64,000 bases of DNA from Corynebacterium frankenforstense (GTDB taxonomy: Bacteria > Actinomycetota > Actinomycetes > Mycobacteriales > Mycobacteriaceae). Shown here in pieces: positions 1-8,820 of this stretch. Below the pieces are notes generated by a model. The model saw only the letters and a list, made by a program, of their open reading frames with translations, was not told the DNA's origin and made no database searches. Location of the stretch: assembly GCF_030211955.1 (NCBI RefSeq), contig NZ_JASODI010000001.1:124001-188000 (forward strand). Direction: 5' to 3'. Position numbers and translations under genes: made by a program. Numbering within the stretch: position 1 is the stretch's first letter; each line of letters begins with the position of its first letter.

Positions 1-29
1 TTTTGACCGCCGAGTGAAAGGACGATTCC

Positions 30-2111
30 GTGGAGTCGAAAGCCTCACCCGCCTCAGGGAAGGACAGGCCCGGGGAGGACCGGCCGCGCACGGACCGCAA
101 CGTCGAGCGCGCCCGCCGGTTCCTCCGCGAGGTGACCTACCCGCACAGCATCCACCCGGCGCTGGTGCCGGGTGTCTCGGTCGACGACCAGAAGATCCGC
201 TACCGCGTCGACCGGCCCATCGTGCTCACCGTCGGCGGGCTGATCATCGCCTTCGTCGCCTGGGGCATCATCGCCCCGATGAACGTCTTCGAGGTCTCCA
301 GCGCCGCGCTCGACTGGCTGATGGTCAACCTCGGCTGGATCTTCACCGTGGTCGCCATCGGCATGGCCATCGTGCTGCTGTGCCTGGCGTTCTCGCGCTT
401 CGGCAAGATCCCGCTCGGCCTCGACGACGAGAAACCCGAGTACTCCACCCTGTCCTGGGCGGCGATGCTGTTTGCCGCCGGCATCGGCATCGCCATCATC
501 TTCTTCGGTCCCTTCGAGCCGATGTCGCACTACCTGAGCCCGAGGCCCGGCGCCTACGAGCCGGCGACGCAGGAGGCCGTCATCGGCGCGCTGGCGCAGT
601 CCGCCCTGCACTGGGGCGTCAACGCCTGGGCGATCTACGCCGTCGTCGGCCTGGCCGTCGCCTACGTCTCCTACCGGCGCGGGCGCGTGCCGCTGATGAG
701 CTCGATTCTGACCCCCTTGTTCGGCAACAAGGACACCGACTCCTGGCCCGCGCGCGTCATCGACGGGCTGGCGATCATCGCCACGCTCTTCGGCACCGCC
801 GCCTCCCTGGGCCTGGGTGCCCTGCAGATCGGCACCGGCTTCCAGCTGGTCACCGGCTGGTCGACCACCGGCAACACCGTCGCGCTGGTCATCATCGTCG
901 TGCTGACCTGCGGCACCATCGCCTCGGCGACCTCCGGGGTGGCCAAGGGCATCCGGTGGCTGTCCAACATCAACCTCGTGCTGGCCCTGGGCGTGGCGAT
1001 CTTCTTCTTCGTCGTCGGACCGACAGCCTTTCTGGCCAACATGATCCCGGCCGTGGTCGTCGACTACGTCGGCTCCCTGCCCGAGGCGCTCTCGGCGAAC
1101 ATGGGCCAGGGCGAGGACATGCAGGAGTTCCTCTCCGGCTGGACCACCTTCTACTGGGCCTGGTGGGTCTCCTGGTCGCCGTTCGTCGGCGTCTTCGTGG
1201 CCAAGATCTCCAAGGGCCGGACCATCCGCGAGTTCGTCCTCGGCGTGCTGTTCATCCCCGGCACCATCATCATCCTGGCGTTCACCATCCTCGGCGGCAC
1301 CGCCATCTGGCTGCAGCGCGAGAGCGGCGACATCGTGCCCGGCAACGACCCGGCCAACATGCCGCCGGCCGAGGAGATCTTCTTCATCGTGCTCGACCAC
1401 CTGCCCGGCGCCCAGATCGTCGCGCCGATCGTGCTGGTCATGCTCGCCGTCTTCTTCATCACCACCGCCGACTCGGCCTCGCTGGTCAACTCCCAGTTCA
1501 GCCAGCGCGGCAACCCCAGCCCCAACCGCGTGGTCACCGCCTTCTGGGCGGTGTGCATGGCCGGCATCGCCGCGGTGATTCTGCTGGCCGGCAACGAGAA
1601 CGCGCTGCAGGGCCTGCAGAACTTCGTCACCGTCACCGCCCTGCCCTTCGCGGTGATCCTCATCCTGATGATGCTCGCCCTGCTGCGCGAGCTGCGCGGC
1701 GACCCGCTGGCGCTGCGGCAGCGCTTCGGCGAGGAGGCGCTGGCCGGTGCCGTGCTGCACGGCGTGCGCGACTACGGCGACAACTGGACGCTCTCGGTCG
1801 AGGGCACCGCCGACGAGGACTACGCCGCCGGTGCCGCCTTCGACTCCACGGCCGCCGAGTACACCGAGTGGTACGCGCGCACCGACGAGGAGGGCAACCG
1901 CGTCGGCTACGACTACGAGACCGGCGAGTACCTCGAGGAGGTCAACGACTCCGCCGCCACCGACGGCAGCTGGGACCCCGAGGAGGGGGAGGGGACCGTG
2001 GCCGGTGCGGTCGGCGCGGACGGCGCGGCCGGCTCGGACGGTGCCGCCGACGAGCCCGCCGACGGTTCCGCGGAAACCGACGGCTCCTCGGACGGGGAAT
2101 CGAAGGCCTAG
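30..2111 (+). CDS. BCCT-family compatible solute transporter (EctP/LcoP-like)
   Basis: Secondary transporter of the betaine/choline/carnitine family, expected to import compatible solutes such as betaine, ectoine or proline with sodium across the cytoplasmic membrane. The 693-residue product has about 12 hydrophobic segments. The BCCT signature lies near residues 370-400 (FYWAWWVSWSPFVG, then KISKGRTIREF). The GTG start follows a GAAAGGA ribosome-binding site. After the last helix (about residue 555) comes a hydrophilic tail of roughly 130 residues, rich in Asp, Glu and Gly. The basic C-terminal osmosensor described for BetP is not seen, so osmotic activation may work differently here. The long tail resembles EctP/LcoP carriers more than BetP. 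The exact substrate cannot be read from sequence. Confidence 0.9.
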   Translation: MESKASPASGKDRPGEDRPRTDRNVERARRFLREVTYPHSIHPALVPGVSVDDQKIRYRVDRPIVLTVGGLIIAFVAWGIIAPMNVFEVSSAALDWLMVNLGWIFTVVAIGMAIVLLCLAFSRFGKIPLGLDDEKPEYSTLSWAAMLFAAGIGIAIIFFGPFEPMSHYLSPRPGAYEPATQEAVIGALAQSALHWGVNAWAIYAVVGLAVAYVSYRRGRVPLMSSILTPLFGNKDTDSWPARVIDGLAIIATLFGTAASLGLGALQIGTGFQLVTGWSTTGNTVALVIIVVLTCGTIASATSGVAKGIRWLSNINLVLALGVAIFFFVVGPTAFLANMIPAVVVDYVGSLPEALSANMGQGEDMQEFLSGWTTFYWAWWVSWSPFVGVFVAKISKGRTIREFVLGVLFIPGTIIILAFTILGGTAIWLQRESGDIVPGNDPANMPPAEEIFFIVLDHLPGAQIVAPIVLVMLAVFFITTADSASLVNSQFSQRGNPSPNRVVTAFWAVCMAGIAAVILLAGNENALQGLQNFVTVTALPFAVILILMMLALLRELRGDPLALRQRFGEEALAGAVLHGVRDYGDNWTLSVEGTADEDYAAGAAFDSTAAEYTEWYARTDEEGNRVGYDYETGEYLEEVNDSAATDGSWDPEEGEGTVAGAVGADGAAGSDGAADEPADGSAETDGSSDGESKA

Positions 2112-2130
2112 CGCACTTCAGTGCGCGCGC

Positions 2131-2160
2131 GGCGCCGGGGCGGTCTCCGCCACCGGCGCC
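2131..2160. terminator. Hairpin between convergent genes
   Basis: GGCGCCGG pairs with CCGGCGCC, with an inner CGG/CCG stem, just after the transporter stop and before the stop of the opposite-strand patatin gene. A smaller hairpin (GCGCAC-TTCA-GTGCGC) begins at the transporter stop codon. There is no T-tract, as is usual for GC-rich actinobacteria. Confidence 0.5.
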
Positions 2161-2169
2161 GTCGCCGTC

Positions 2170-3033
2170 TCAAGCGCCCTCGCCGCGGGCGAGGAACTCG
2201 GCGATGGCCGGCCACTCGCGCTCGGCCTGGGCGCGCGCCGAGTCGAAGGCGGCGCTCAGGCGCGCCTCGTCGAGCTCCCGGGAGGAGACCAGCTCGCCCT
2301 CGGGCGCGAAGAGGTAGGCCCGGCCGGCCGCCTCGAGCTCGCGCAGGTGCGCCATCGTCGCGTTGTAGCGCTCGTGGCGGGTCAGCAGCCGCTCGGCGAC
2401 GGCCGGGCGGCGCCGCAGCAGCGCGCGGATCGCCCGGGGGTGCCCCAGTGGCGGGCGCACGAACCCCGGGGGACGGGTCAGGATCACCAGAAAACGCTCG
2501 AAGCCGTCGGTCTCGGCGGCGTCGACGGGGATGCCGCCGGAGGGCCCGAGCGCTCCGTCGACGTACTCACGCCCGTCGATCTCGGTGGGCGGCATGATCA
2601 CCGGCAGCGAGGAGGAGGCGCGCACCCGGTGGAAGAGGTCGACCATGCCGTCGACGTCCTCGGCCGACCAGTAGACGTGCTCGCCGCTCTGTGCGTCGAC
2701 CGCGCCGATGCGGAAGGGGATCTCGGGGCGCGGCCGCTCGGGGAAGCGGTCCGCGGCGTAGATGTACTCCGAGTGGAAGAACCCCTTGCCGCGCAGGAAC
2801 CAGCTCAGGCCGGCGAACTCGGGCTCCTGGGCGGCCTCGACGAAGTTGCGGTGCAGCTGCTCGCGGTCGCCGTCGAGGTAGGCGACGGTGTTGGTCGCCC
2901 CGGCGGAGATGCCGCCGACCCAGCCGACGCGCACGTCGTTGGCCAGCAGCACGTCGAGCACCCCGGCGGTGTGGACCCCTCGCATGCCGCCGCCCTCCAG
3001 GACGAGCGCCGTCGTCGGTGCATTCAGACTCAC
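2170..3033 (-). CDS. Patatin-like phospholipase family protein
   Basis: Predicted serine lipid acyl hydrolase of the bacterial patatin family. The oxyanion-hole motif LVLEGGGMRG lies at about residues 11-20. The nucleophile elbow GISAG (G-x-S-x-G) lies at about residues 41-45. The catalytic Asp is likely in the later DGALGPSGGIP segment. At 287 residues it fits the YjjU-type single-domain class. There is no signal peptide, so it is probably cytoplasmic or membrane-peripheral. The GTG start lies 8 nt after a TAGGCT -10 box on this strand (plus-strand 3042-3047), consistent with leaderless transcription. It diverges from the riboswitch-controlled thiamine operon. The substrate is unknown. Confidence 0.85.
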   Translation of the reverse strand: MSLNAPTTALVLEGGGMRGVHTAGVLDVLLANDVRVGWVGGISAGATNTVAYLDGDREQLHRNFVEAAQEPEFAGLSWFLRGKGFFHSEYIYAADRFPERPRPEIPFRIGAVDAQSGEHVYWSAEDVDGMVDLFHRVRASSSLPVIMPPTEIDGREYVDGALGPSGGIPVDAAETDGFERFLVILTRPPGFVRPPLGHPRAIRALLRRRPAVAERLLTRHERYNATMAHLRELEAAGRAYLFAPEGELVSSRELDEARLSAAFDSARAQAEREWPAIAEFLARGEGA

Positions 3034-3091
3034 GGCGGACCAGCCTAACGGACGAGCGGTCGGTGGGGGTCTGCTACTGTGACACGCGTCA

Positions 3092-3183
3092 TCCGCGGGA
3101 GCCCCGGAAACAGGGGCTGAGATGCCGGTAAGGCCCGGCGAACCGTAGAACCTGATCCGGTTAGCACCGGCGCGAGGAAAGGA
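3092..3183 (+). promoter_or_regulatory. TPP riboswitch (THI element)
   Basis: Contains the conserved aptamer blocks in order: GGGGCTGAGATG, CCGGCGAACC, GAACCTGATCCGGTTAGCAC-type core (3148-3169), and the closing GAGGAAAGGA that also carries the Shine-Dalgarno of the next gene. Thiamine pyrophosphate binding is expected to occlude this ribosome-binding site and shut off the importer. The overlap of the last block with the SD suggests translational control. Confidence 0.95.
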
Positions 3184-3194
3184 TTCCGTCCGTC

Positions 3195-3854
3195 ATGCGT
3201 GAAAACACGCCTGCCGCGAACGCGGCGCCCGTCCAGCCTGCCCAGAACAAGCGGGACAAGCAGAACAACACCCCCGGCCGCCTGAACTGGCGCGTGGTCG
3301 ACATCATCGTCGCCGCCGTGCTCGGCGTGACCTGCGGCCTGATCTTCTGGGTGTGGAACTCCGTCGGCTACGCCTGGACGACCACCATGGACGCGCTGAC
3401 CCCGGGCCTGGGCGGCATCGCCATCGGCATCTGGCTGCTCGGCGGCACCGTCGGCGGCCTGGTCATCCGCAAGCCCGGCGCCGCCCTGTTCGTCGAGGTG
3501 CTCGCCGCGGTCGTCTCGGCCACCCTGGGCAACCAGTGGGGCATCGGCACCGTCTACTCCGGCCTGGCCCAGGGCCTGGGCGCCGAGCTGATCTTCGCCG
3601 CCTTCGCCTACCGCCGCTTCGGGCCGGTCTCGGCCGCCCTGGCCGGCGCGGGCGCCGGCGTCGGCGCGATCGTCCTGGAGCTGTTCACCGCGGCCAACCT
3701 GGCCAAGACCCTGGAGTACAACCTCATCTACGCCGGCTGCGTGATCGTCTCCGGCGCCGTCCTCGCGGGCCTGCTCGGCCACGCCCTGGTCCGCGCGCTG
3801 GCGCGCACCGGTGCGCTGGACCGCTTCGCCGCCGGCCGCGAGGTCCGCGCGTGA
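3195..3854 (+). CDS. ykoE: Thiamine/HMP ECF transporter, S component (YkoE-type)
   Basis: Membrane substrate-binding subunit of the YkoEDC energy-coupling-factor importer for thiamine or its hydroxymethylpyrimidine precursor. The 219-residue protein has a hydrophilic N-terminus (about 35 residues) and then five to six hydrophobic helices. Identification rests on the family look (RLNWRVVDIIVAAVLGV, then WNSVGYAW), the TPP riboswitch directly upstream, and the coupled ATPase and T component downstream. The start is set by the AGGAAAGGA ribosome-binding site of the riboswitch. Its stop overlaps the next start (GTGA). Confidence 0.92.
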   Translation: MRENTPAANAAPVQPAQNKRDKQNNTPGRLNWRVVDIIVAAVLGVTCGLIFWVWNSVGYAWTTTMDALTPGLGGIAIGIWLLGGTVGGLVIRKPGAALFVEVLAAVVSATLGNQWGIGTVYSGLAQGLGAELIFAAFAYRRFGPVSAALAGAGAGVGAIVLELFTAANLAKTLEYNLIYAGCVIVSGAVLAGLLGHALVRALARTGALDRFAAGREVRA

Positions 3855-5203
3855 GCGTCGTCGCCCGCGACTTCGGCTACCGGCACGCCACCCGCAGCAC
3901 CCCCGCCCTCGAGCACGTCGACCTCGACGTCGCCGACGGCGACCGCGTGCTGCTCACCGGCGACTCCGGGGCCGGCAAGTCCACGCTGCTCGCAGCGGTC
4001 GCCGGGGTCCTCGGGGGCGCCGACGAGGGCGAACGCACGGGCACCATCGACACCGACGGCACCGTCGGCCTCGTCCTGCAGGACCCGGAGAGCCAGGTCA
4101 TCGCCTCGCGCGTGGGCGACGACGTCGCCTTCGGCTGCGAGAACCTCGGCGTGGCCCCGGACCAGATCTGGCCGCGGGTGCGCCGCGCCCTGGACCTGGT
4201 CGGCCTCGACCTGCCGCCGGACCACCCGACCTCCCGGCTCTCCGGCGGGCAGAAGCAGCGTCTGGCACTCGCCGGCGTGATCGCCATGGGCGCGCGCACC
4301 CTGCTGCTCGACGAGCCGACCGCCAACCTCGACCCGCAGGGTGCGCGCGACGTCGCCGCGGCGGTCAAGCGCGTGTGCGCCGAGACCGGCGCCGGCCTCA
4401 TCGTCGCCGAGCACCGCACCGAGCTGTGGGCCCCGCTGGCCACCCGCTTCCTGCACCTGGCCGCCCCGAAGGCCGGCGGCGGCATCCGCGAGATCACCGC
4501 CGCCGAGCTGCCCGGCCGCCCCGAGCTGCCCGCGGCGCGTCCCGGGCGCGCCCAGGCCGAGCCGGTGCTCACCGGCCGCGGCCTGGTCACCCGCGCGGGC
4601 GCGGCCCCGGACGTCGCGCTTCCGGAGGCCTGCTCGACCGTGATCACCGGCCCCAACGGCGCCGGCAAGACCTCGCTGCTGCTCGCCCTGGGCGGCCTCG
4701 ACCGGCCCCGGCGCGGCGAGGTGCGCCTGCGCGGCGTCGAGGGCGCCCCGCACACCTGGCGCTCGGCCGCGCTGGCCCGCCGCATCGGCACCGTCTTCCA
4801 GGACCCCGAGCACCAGTTCGTCGCGCGCAGCGTCGCCGAGGAACTCGCCGTCGGCCCCCGCGTGGCCGGCCTCGACGACGCGGCGGCCGACGCCCGCGCC
4901 GAGGAGCTCATGGACGCCCTGGGACTCACCCACCTGCGCGCGGCGAACCCCTTCACGCTCTCCGGCGGGGAGAAGCGCCGCCTGTCGGTGGCCACCGCGC
5001 TGGCCGCCGCCCCGCAGGTGCTGCTCCTCGACGAGCCGACCTACGGCCAGGACCCGCGCACCTTCGCCCGCCTGGTCGAGATGCTGCGCGAGCTGACCGA
5101 CAAGGGGGTGACGGTCGCCTCCGTGACCCACGACGAGGACTTCGCCGCCGCCCTCGGCGACCACCGCGTCACCGTCGGCGCCGGAACGGGGGAGCGGGCG
5201 TGA
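3851..5203 (+). CDS. ykoD: Thiamine/HMP ECF transporter, duplicated ATPase (YkoD-type)
   Basis: Energises the YkoEDC importer. The protein of about 450 residues holds two ABC ATPase domains in one chain. Domain 1 has Walker A GDSGAGKST near residues 37-45, signature LSGGQKQR and Walker B LLLDEPTANLD. Domain 2 has Walker A GPNGAGKTS, signature LSGGEKRR and Walker B LLLDEPTYGQD. The GTG start at 3851 overlaps the ykoE stop, so translation is probably coupled. A longer open frame extends upstream but overlaps ykoE and is not needed. Confidence 0.93.
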   Translation: MSVVARDFGYRHATRSTPALEHVDLDVADGDRVLLTGDSGAGKSTLLAAVAGVLGGADEGERTGTIDTDGTVGLVLQDPESQVIASRVGDDVAFGCENLGVAPDQIWPRVRRALDLVGLDLPPDHPTSRLSGGQKQRLALAGVIAMGARTLLLDEPTANLDPQGARDVAAAVKRVCAETGAGLIVAEHRTELWAPLATRFLHLAAPKAGGGIREITAAELPGRPELPAARPGRAQAEPVLTGRGLVTRAGAAPDVALPEACSTVITGPNGAGKTSLLLALGGLDRPRRGEVRLRGVEGAPHTWRSAALARRIGTVFQDPEHQFVARSVAEELAVGPRVAGLDDAAADARAEELMDALGLTHLRAANPFTLSGGEKRRLSVATALAAAPQVLLLDEPTYGQDPRTFARLVEMLRELTDKGVTVASVTHDEDFAAALGDHRVTVGAGTGERA

Positions 5204-5955
5204 ACCTCGTCTCGAAGACCAACCCCGTCACCCGCGTCGCCGGGCTCGCGCTCATGACGACCCCGCTCTTGATCAGCGTCGACTGGCTCTCCGCGGCCGT
5301 CGCCCTCGTGCTCACGGTGGCGCTGGCCCCGCTGTGCGGCGTGGGGCCCGTCACGCTCGCCAAGCGCGGCTGGCCGATCCTGGCCGTCGCCCCCGTCGCG
5401 GGTATCTCGATGGCGCTCTTCGGCCGGCCGCAGGGTCACGAGTACTTCTCCTTCCTCGTCGCCCACGTCACCGACAACTCCCTCGAGCTCGCCCTGGCGG
5501 TCACGCTGCGCGTGTGCGCCGTCGCGCTGCCGGTGGTCGTGCTCGTCGCGCACATCGACCCGACCGACCTCGGCGACGGCCTCGCCCAGATCGCGCACCT
5601 TCCCGAGCGCTTCGTCATCGCCGCGATCGCCGGCGCCCGGCTGATCACCCTCTTCCGAGACGACTGGGTCTCGATGTCCCGGGCGCGCCGGGCGCGCGGC
5701 ATCGCCGACCGTGGCCGCCTGCGCCACCTGGCCACCCTCTCCTTCGGTCTGCTGGTCATCGGCCTGCGCCGCGGCTCGAAGCTCGCCGTGGCCATGGAGG
5801 CCCGCGGCTTCGGGCGCGCGGGAAAGCGCACGTGGGCGCGCACCTCGACGGTCTCGATTGCCGACGCCGCGCTGCTCGCCGTCTGCGTCATCGTCCCGGC
5901 GTTGGCGCTGGGTGCGGCGATGTGGGCGGGCACGTTCCGGTTCCTGGGGGCGTGA
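5200..5955 (+). CDS. ykoC: Thiamine/HMP ECF transporter, T component (YkoC-type)
   Basis: Transmembrane coupling subunit of the ECF importer. The 251-residue protein has several hydrophobic segments. It carries the CbiQ/EcfT-type coupling region SMSRARRARGIADRGR and a second A-R-G motif, AMEARGFGR, near residues 195-205, which contact the ATPase grooves in this family. The GTG start overlaps the ATPase stop codon (GTGA), giving a three-gene coupled operon under the TPP riboswitch. A short hairpin (5968-5986, GTGACGGC/GCCGTCAC) lies just after the stop and may end the transcript. Confidence 0.92.
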   Translation: MNLVSKTNPVTRVAGLALMTTPLLISVDWLSAAVALVLTVALAPLCGVGPVTLAKRGWPILAVAPVAGISMALFGRPQGHEYFSFLVAHVTDNSLELALAVTLRVCAVALPVVVLVAHIDPTDLGDGLAQIAHLPERFVIAAIAGARLITLFRDDWVSMSRARRARGIADRGRLRHLATLSFGLLVIGLRRGSKLAVAMEARGFGRAGKRTWARTSTVSIADAALLAVCVIVPALALGAAMWAGTFRFLGA

Positions 5956-6292
5956 CGGCGCGACGGCGTGACGGCTGTGCCGTCACACCCGGAGAGCTGT
6001 CGCGCCCGGGGAGCAGTCACGCCCTCGGCAAGGGGTGGGGGAGCGGTGGCGGGGTCGCCGCTCCGGGGGAGACGTGCGGCATTCTGCAGGTGTGAATGCG
6101 AGCTAGATTAAATTACCCCCGTATGTGTGTGAAGCGTTAAAAGATGTTACCAGTATTTTCCCAGCTAAATCGGGCACAACCGGACAAACACGTGAATACG
6201 GGCTTTAACGTCTTTACCCCCGGTCACAGCGAAAAGTAATATTCTCCCTAATCCCGATCCGTCTCCCTATGACTGTGAAAGAGAAAAGCACC
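5956..6292 (+). promoter_or_regulatory. Intergenic region and likely promoter of the peptide ABC operon
   Basis: The 337 bp contain a weak hairpin at 5968-5986 and then an unusually AT-rich block (about 6100-6260). That block includes TAATAT at about 6237-6242, a plausible -10 for the lipoprotein gene. Two GTTA words 10 bp apart lie near 6137-6150. No gene is seen. The sharp fall in GC marks regulatory DNA, but I cannot assign a regulator. Confidence 0.45.
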
Positions 6293-7870
6293 ATGAAGCT
6301 CAGAAAGATCGTGACGGTGCTCTCCGCCGGCGCGCTCGTGTTCGGTCTCGCCGCCTGCTCCAGTGACGGGGACAACGGCGGCAGCGGCGACTACGTGACC
6401 ACCTACGGCACCGAGCCGCAGAACCCGCTGCTGCCGGCCGACACCAACGAGGTCGGCGGCGGCAACATCATCGACCTGGTCTTCTCGGGCCTCGTCTACT
6501 ACGACGAGGAGGGCGAGGCCCACAACGACGTCGCCGAGTCCATCGAGTCGGATGACTCGCAGCACTACACCGTCAAGATCAAGGACGGCGAGACCTTCTC
6601 CGACGGCACCCCGGTCACCGCCGAGAGCTTCGTCAAGGCGTGGAACTACGCCGTGGAGAACTCCCAGAAGTCCGCGTACTTCTTCGAGCCGATCCTCGGC
6701 TTCGAGGAGGGGGCGTCGTCCATGGAGGGCCTCAAGGTCCAGGACGACCACACCTTCACCATCGAGCTGACCCAGCCGGAGTCCGACTTCGCCACGCGCC
6801 TGGGCTACTCCGCCTTCTACCCGCTGCCCGAGGTCGCCTACGACGACATGAAGGCCTTCGGCGAGAACCCCGTGGGCAACGGCCCCTACAAACTGGAGTC
6901 CTGGAACCACAACCAGGACGCGACCGTCGTGCCCGACGAGAACTACGAGGGCGACCGCAAGGCCCAGAACGACGGCGTCCAGTTCGTCTTCTACACCAAC
7001 CCGGACGCGGCCTACGCCGACCTGCTCTCCGGCAACCTCGACGTCCTCGACGCCGTGCCGGACAGCGCCTTCTCCAGCTACGAGCAGGAGCTCGGCGACC
7101 GCTCGGTGAACAAGCCGGTCGCGATCTTCCAGTCGTTCACCATCAACTCCAACGAGGAGCACTTCTCCGGCGAGGAGGGCAAGCTGCGTCGCGAGGCGCT
7201 GTCGATGGCCATCGACCGCGAGGAGATCACCGACACGATCTTCCAGGGCACCCGCACCCCGGCGACCGACTTCACCTCCCCGGTCATCCCGGGCCACTCC
7301 GACTCGCTCGAGGGCAAGGAGGTCCTCGAGTTCAACCCGGAGAAGGCCAAGGAGCTGTGGAAGAAGGCCGACGAGATCTCCCCGTACTCCGGTGAGTTCA
7401 CCATCGGCTACAACTCCGACGGCGGCCACCAGGCGTGGGTCGACGCGGTGACCAACCAGCTGCGCAACAACCTGGGCATCGACGCCAACGGCGCGCCGAC
7501 CCCGGACTTCAAGACCCTGCGCGACGACATCGAGAACCGCACCATCAAGGGCGGCTTCCGCACCGGCTGGCAGGCCGACTACCCCTCGCTGGGCAACTTC
7601 CTCGAGCCGCTCTACGCCATCAACGGCGGCTCCAACGACGGCGACTACGCCAACAAGGCCTTCGACGACAAGCTGCGTCAGGCCGCCGGCGCCACCGACG
7701 CCGAGTCCGCGAACAAGTCCTACAACGAGGCCCAGGAGATCCTGCTCCAGGATCTGCCGGCCATCCCGCTGTGGTACGCCAACACCGTCGGCGGCTACTC
7801 GGAGAACGTCGACAACGTCGTCTTCTCCTGGAAGTCCGTGCCCCTCTACTACCAGATCACCAAGAAGTAA
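6293..7870 (+). CDS. Peptide ABC transporter substrate-binding lipoprotein (DppA/OppA family)
   Basis: Extracytoplasmic solute receptor of family SBP_bac_5, anchored by lipid, expected to capture oligo- or dipeptides for the permeases encoded next. With ATG 6293 the signal peptide runs to a lipobox ending LAAC at about residue 22. The mature part starts with a Ser/Asp/Gly linker. Family features include the FSDGTPVTAESFVKAWNYA segment and NPVGNGPYKLESW. The start 6293 was chosen over 6269 because GAAAGAG precedes it at good spacing and gives a canonical signal sequence. It heads a four-gene operon; a 23 bp gap separates it from the first permease. Confidence 0.93.
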   Translation: MKLRKIVTVLSAGALVFGLAACSSDGDNGGSGDYVTTYGTEPQNPLLPADTNEVGGGNIIDLVFSGLVYYDEEGEAHNDVAESIESDDSQHYTVKIKDGETFSDGTPVTAESFVKAWNYAVENSQKSAYFFEPILGFEEGASSMEGLKVQDDHTFTIELTQPESDFATRLGYSAFYPLPEVAYDDMKAFGENPVGNGPYKLESWNHNQDATVVPDENYEGDRKAQNDGVQFVFYTNPDAAYADLLSGNLDVLDAVPDSAFSSYEQELGDRSVNKPVAIFQSFTINSNEEHFSGEEGKLRREALSMAIDREEITDTIFQGTRTPATDFTSPVIPGHSDSLEGKEVLEFNPEKAKELWKKADEISPYSGEFTIGYNSDGGHQAWVDAVTNQLRNNLGIDANGAPTPDFKTLRDDIENRTIKGGFRTGWQADYPSLGNFLEPLYAINGGSNDGDYANKAFDDKLRQAAGATDAESANKSYNEAQEILLQDLPAIPLWYANTVGGYSENVDNVVFSWKSVPLYYQITKK

Positions 7871-7893
7871 CACCCCCGCGATAAAGGTCGACC

Positions 7894-8820
7894 ATGCTCC
7901 GCTACACCGGTCGGCGGCTGCTGCAGATGATCCCCGTGTTCTTCGGGGCGACCCTGCTGCTCTACGCGATGGTGTTCCTGATGCCCGGAGACCCCGTCGA
8001 GGCACTCGGCGGGGATCGCGGGCTGTCTGACGCCGCGCGGGAGCGCATCACCGCCGAGTACAACCTCGACAAGCCGTTCCTCGTCCAGTACCTGCTCTAC
8101 CTGAAGGGCATCGTCACCCTCGACTTCGGCACGACCTTCTCCGGTCGCCCCGTCTCCGAGGCGATGGCCAACGCCTTCCCCGTCACCATCAAGCTGGCGG
8201 TGATGGCGCTGATCTTCGAGGCGGTCTTCGGCATCGCCTTCGGCCTGTTCGCGGGCATGCGCCGGGGCGGGATCTTCGACTCGACCGTCCTGGTCGTCTC
8301 GCTGTTCGTCATCGCCGTGCCCTCCTTCGTCATCGGCTTCGTGCTCCAGTTCGTCGTCGGCGTCAAGTGGGAGCTGCTGCCGGTGACGGTGGGCAACCAC
8401 GAGGACTTCATCTCCCTGCTCATGCCGGCCGTCGTCCTCGGCGCGCTCTCCTTCGCCTACGTGCTGCGCCTGACGCGCCAGTCCGTCTCGGAGAACCTGC
8501 GCGCCGACTACGTGCGCACGGCCCGGGCCAAGGGCCTGGGCAAGGGGCAGGTCATGGTCCGCCACGTCCTGCGCAACTCGCTGATCCCGGTGGTGACCTT
8601 CCTCGGCGCCGACCTCGGCGCCCTGATGGGCGGCGCGATCGTCACCGAGGGCATCTTCGGCATCAACGGCGTGGGCGGCGCGATCTACCAGGCGATCCTG
8701 AAGGGCGAGCCGACCACGGTCGTCTCCTTCACCACCGTCCTGGTCATCGTCTACATCGTGGCCAACCTGCTCGTCGACCTCATCTACGCCGTGCTCGACC
8801 CGAGGATCCGCTATGCCTGA
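7894..8820 (+). CDS. Peptide ABC transporter permease (DppB/OppB family)
   Basis: First membrane subunit of the peptide importer, 308 residues with about six helices. The N-terminus (YTGRRLLQMIPVFFGATLLL) and the MPGDPVEALGG segment are typical of DppB. The EAA loop that docks the ATPase is at about residues 205-225 (RTARAKGLGKGQVMVRHVLR). Its last codons overlap the next gene by 8 nt, so translation is probably coupled. It works with the two following subunits. Confidence 0.94.
   Translation: MLRYTGRRLLQMIPVFFGATLLLYAMVFLMPGDPVEALGGDRGLSDAARERITAEYNLDKPFLVQYLLYLKGIVTLDFGTTFSGRPVSEAMANAFPVTIKLAVMALIFEAVFGIAFGLFAGMRRGGIFDSTVLVVSLFVIAVPSFVIGFVLQFVVGVKWELLPVTVGNHEDFISLLMPAVVLGALSFAYVLRLTRQSVSENLRADYVRTARAKGLGKGQVMVRHVLRNSLIPVVTFLGADLGALMGGAIVTEGIFGINGVGGAIYQAILKGEPTTVVSFTTVLVIVYIVANLLVDLIYAVLDPRIRYA

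Noticed and set aside
14..2317. A 767-codon frame overlapping the BCCT gene
   Set aside because: Arg/Pro-rich shadow without any domain; the BCCT frame has clear helices and signature motifs.
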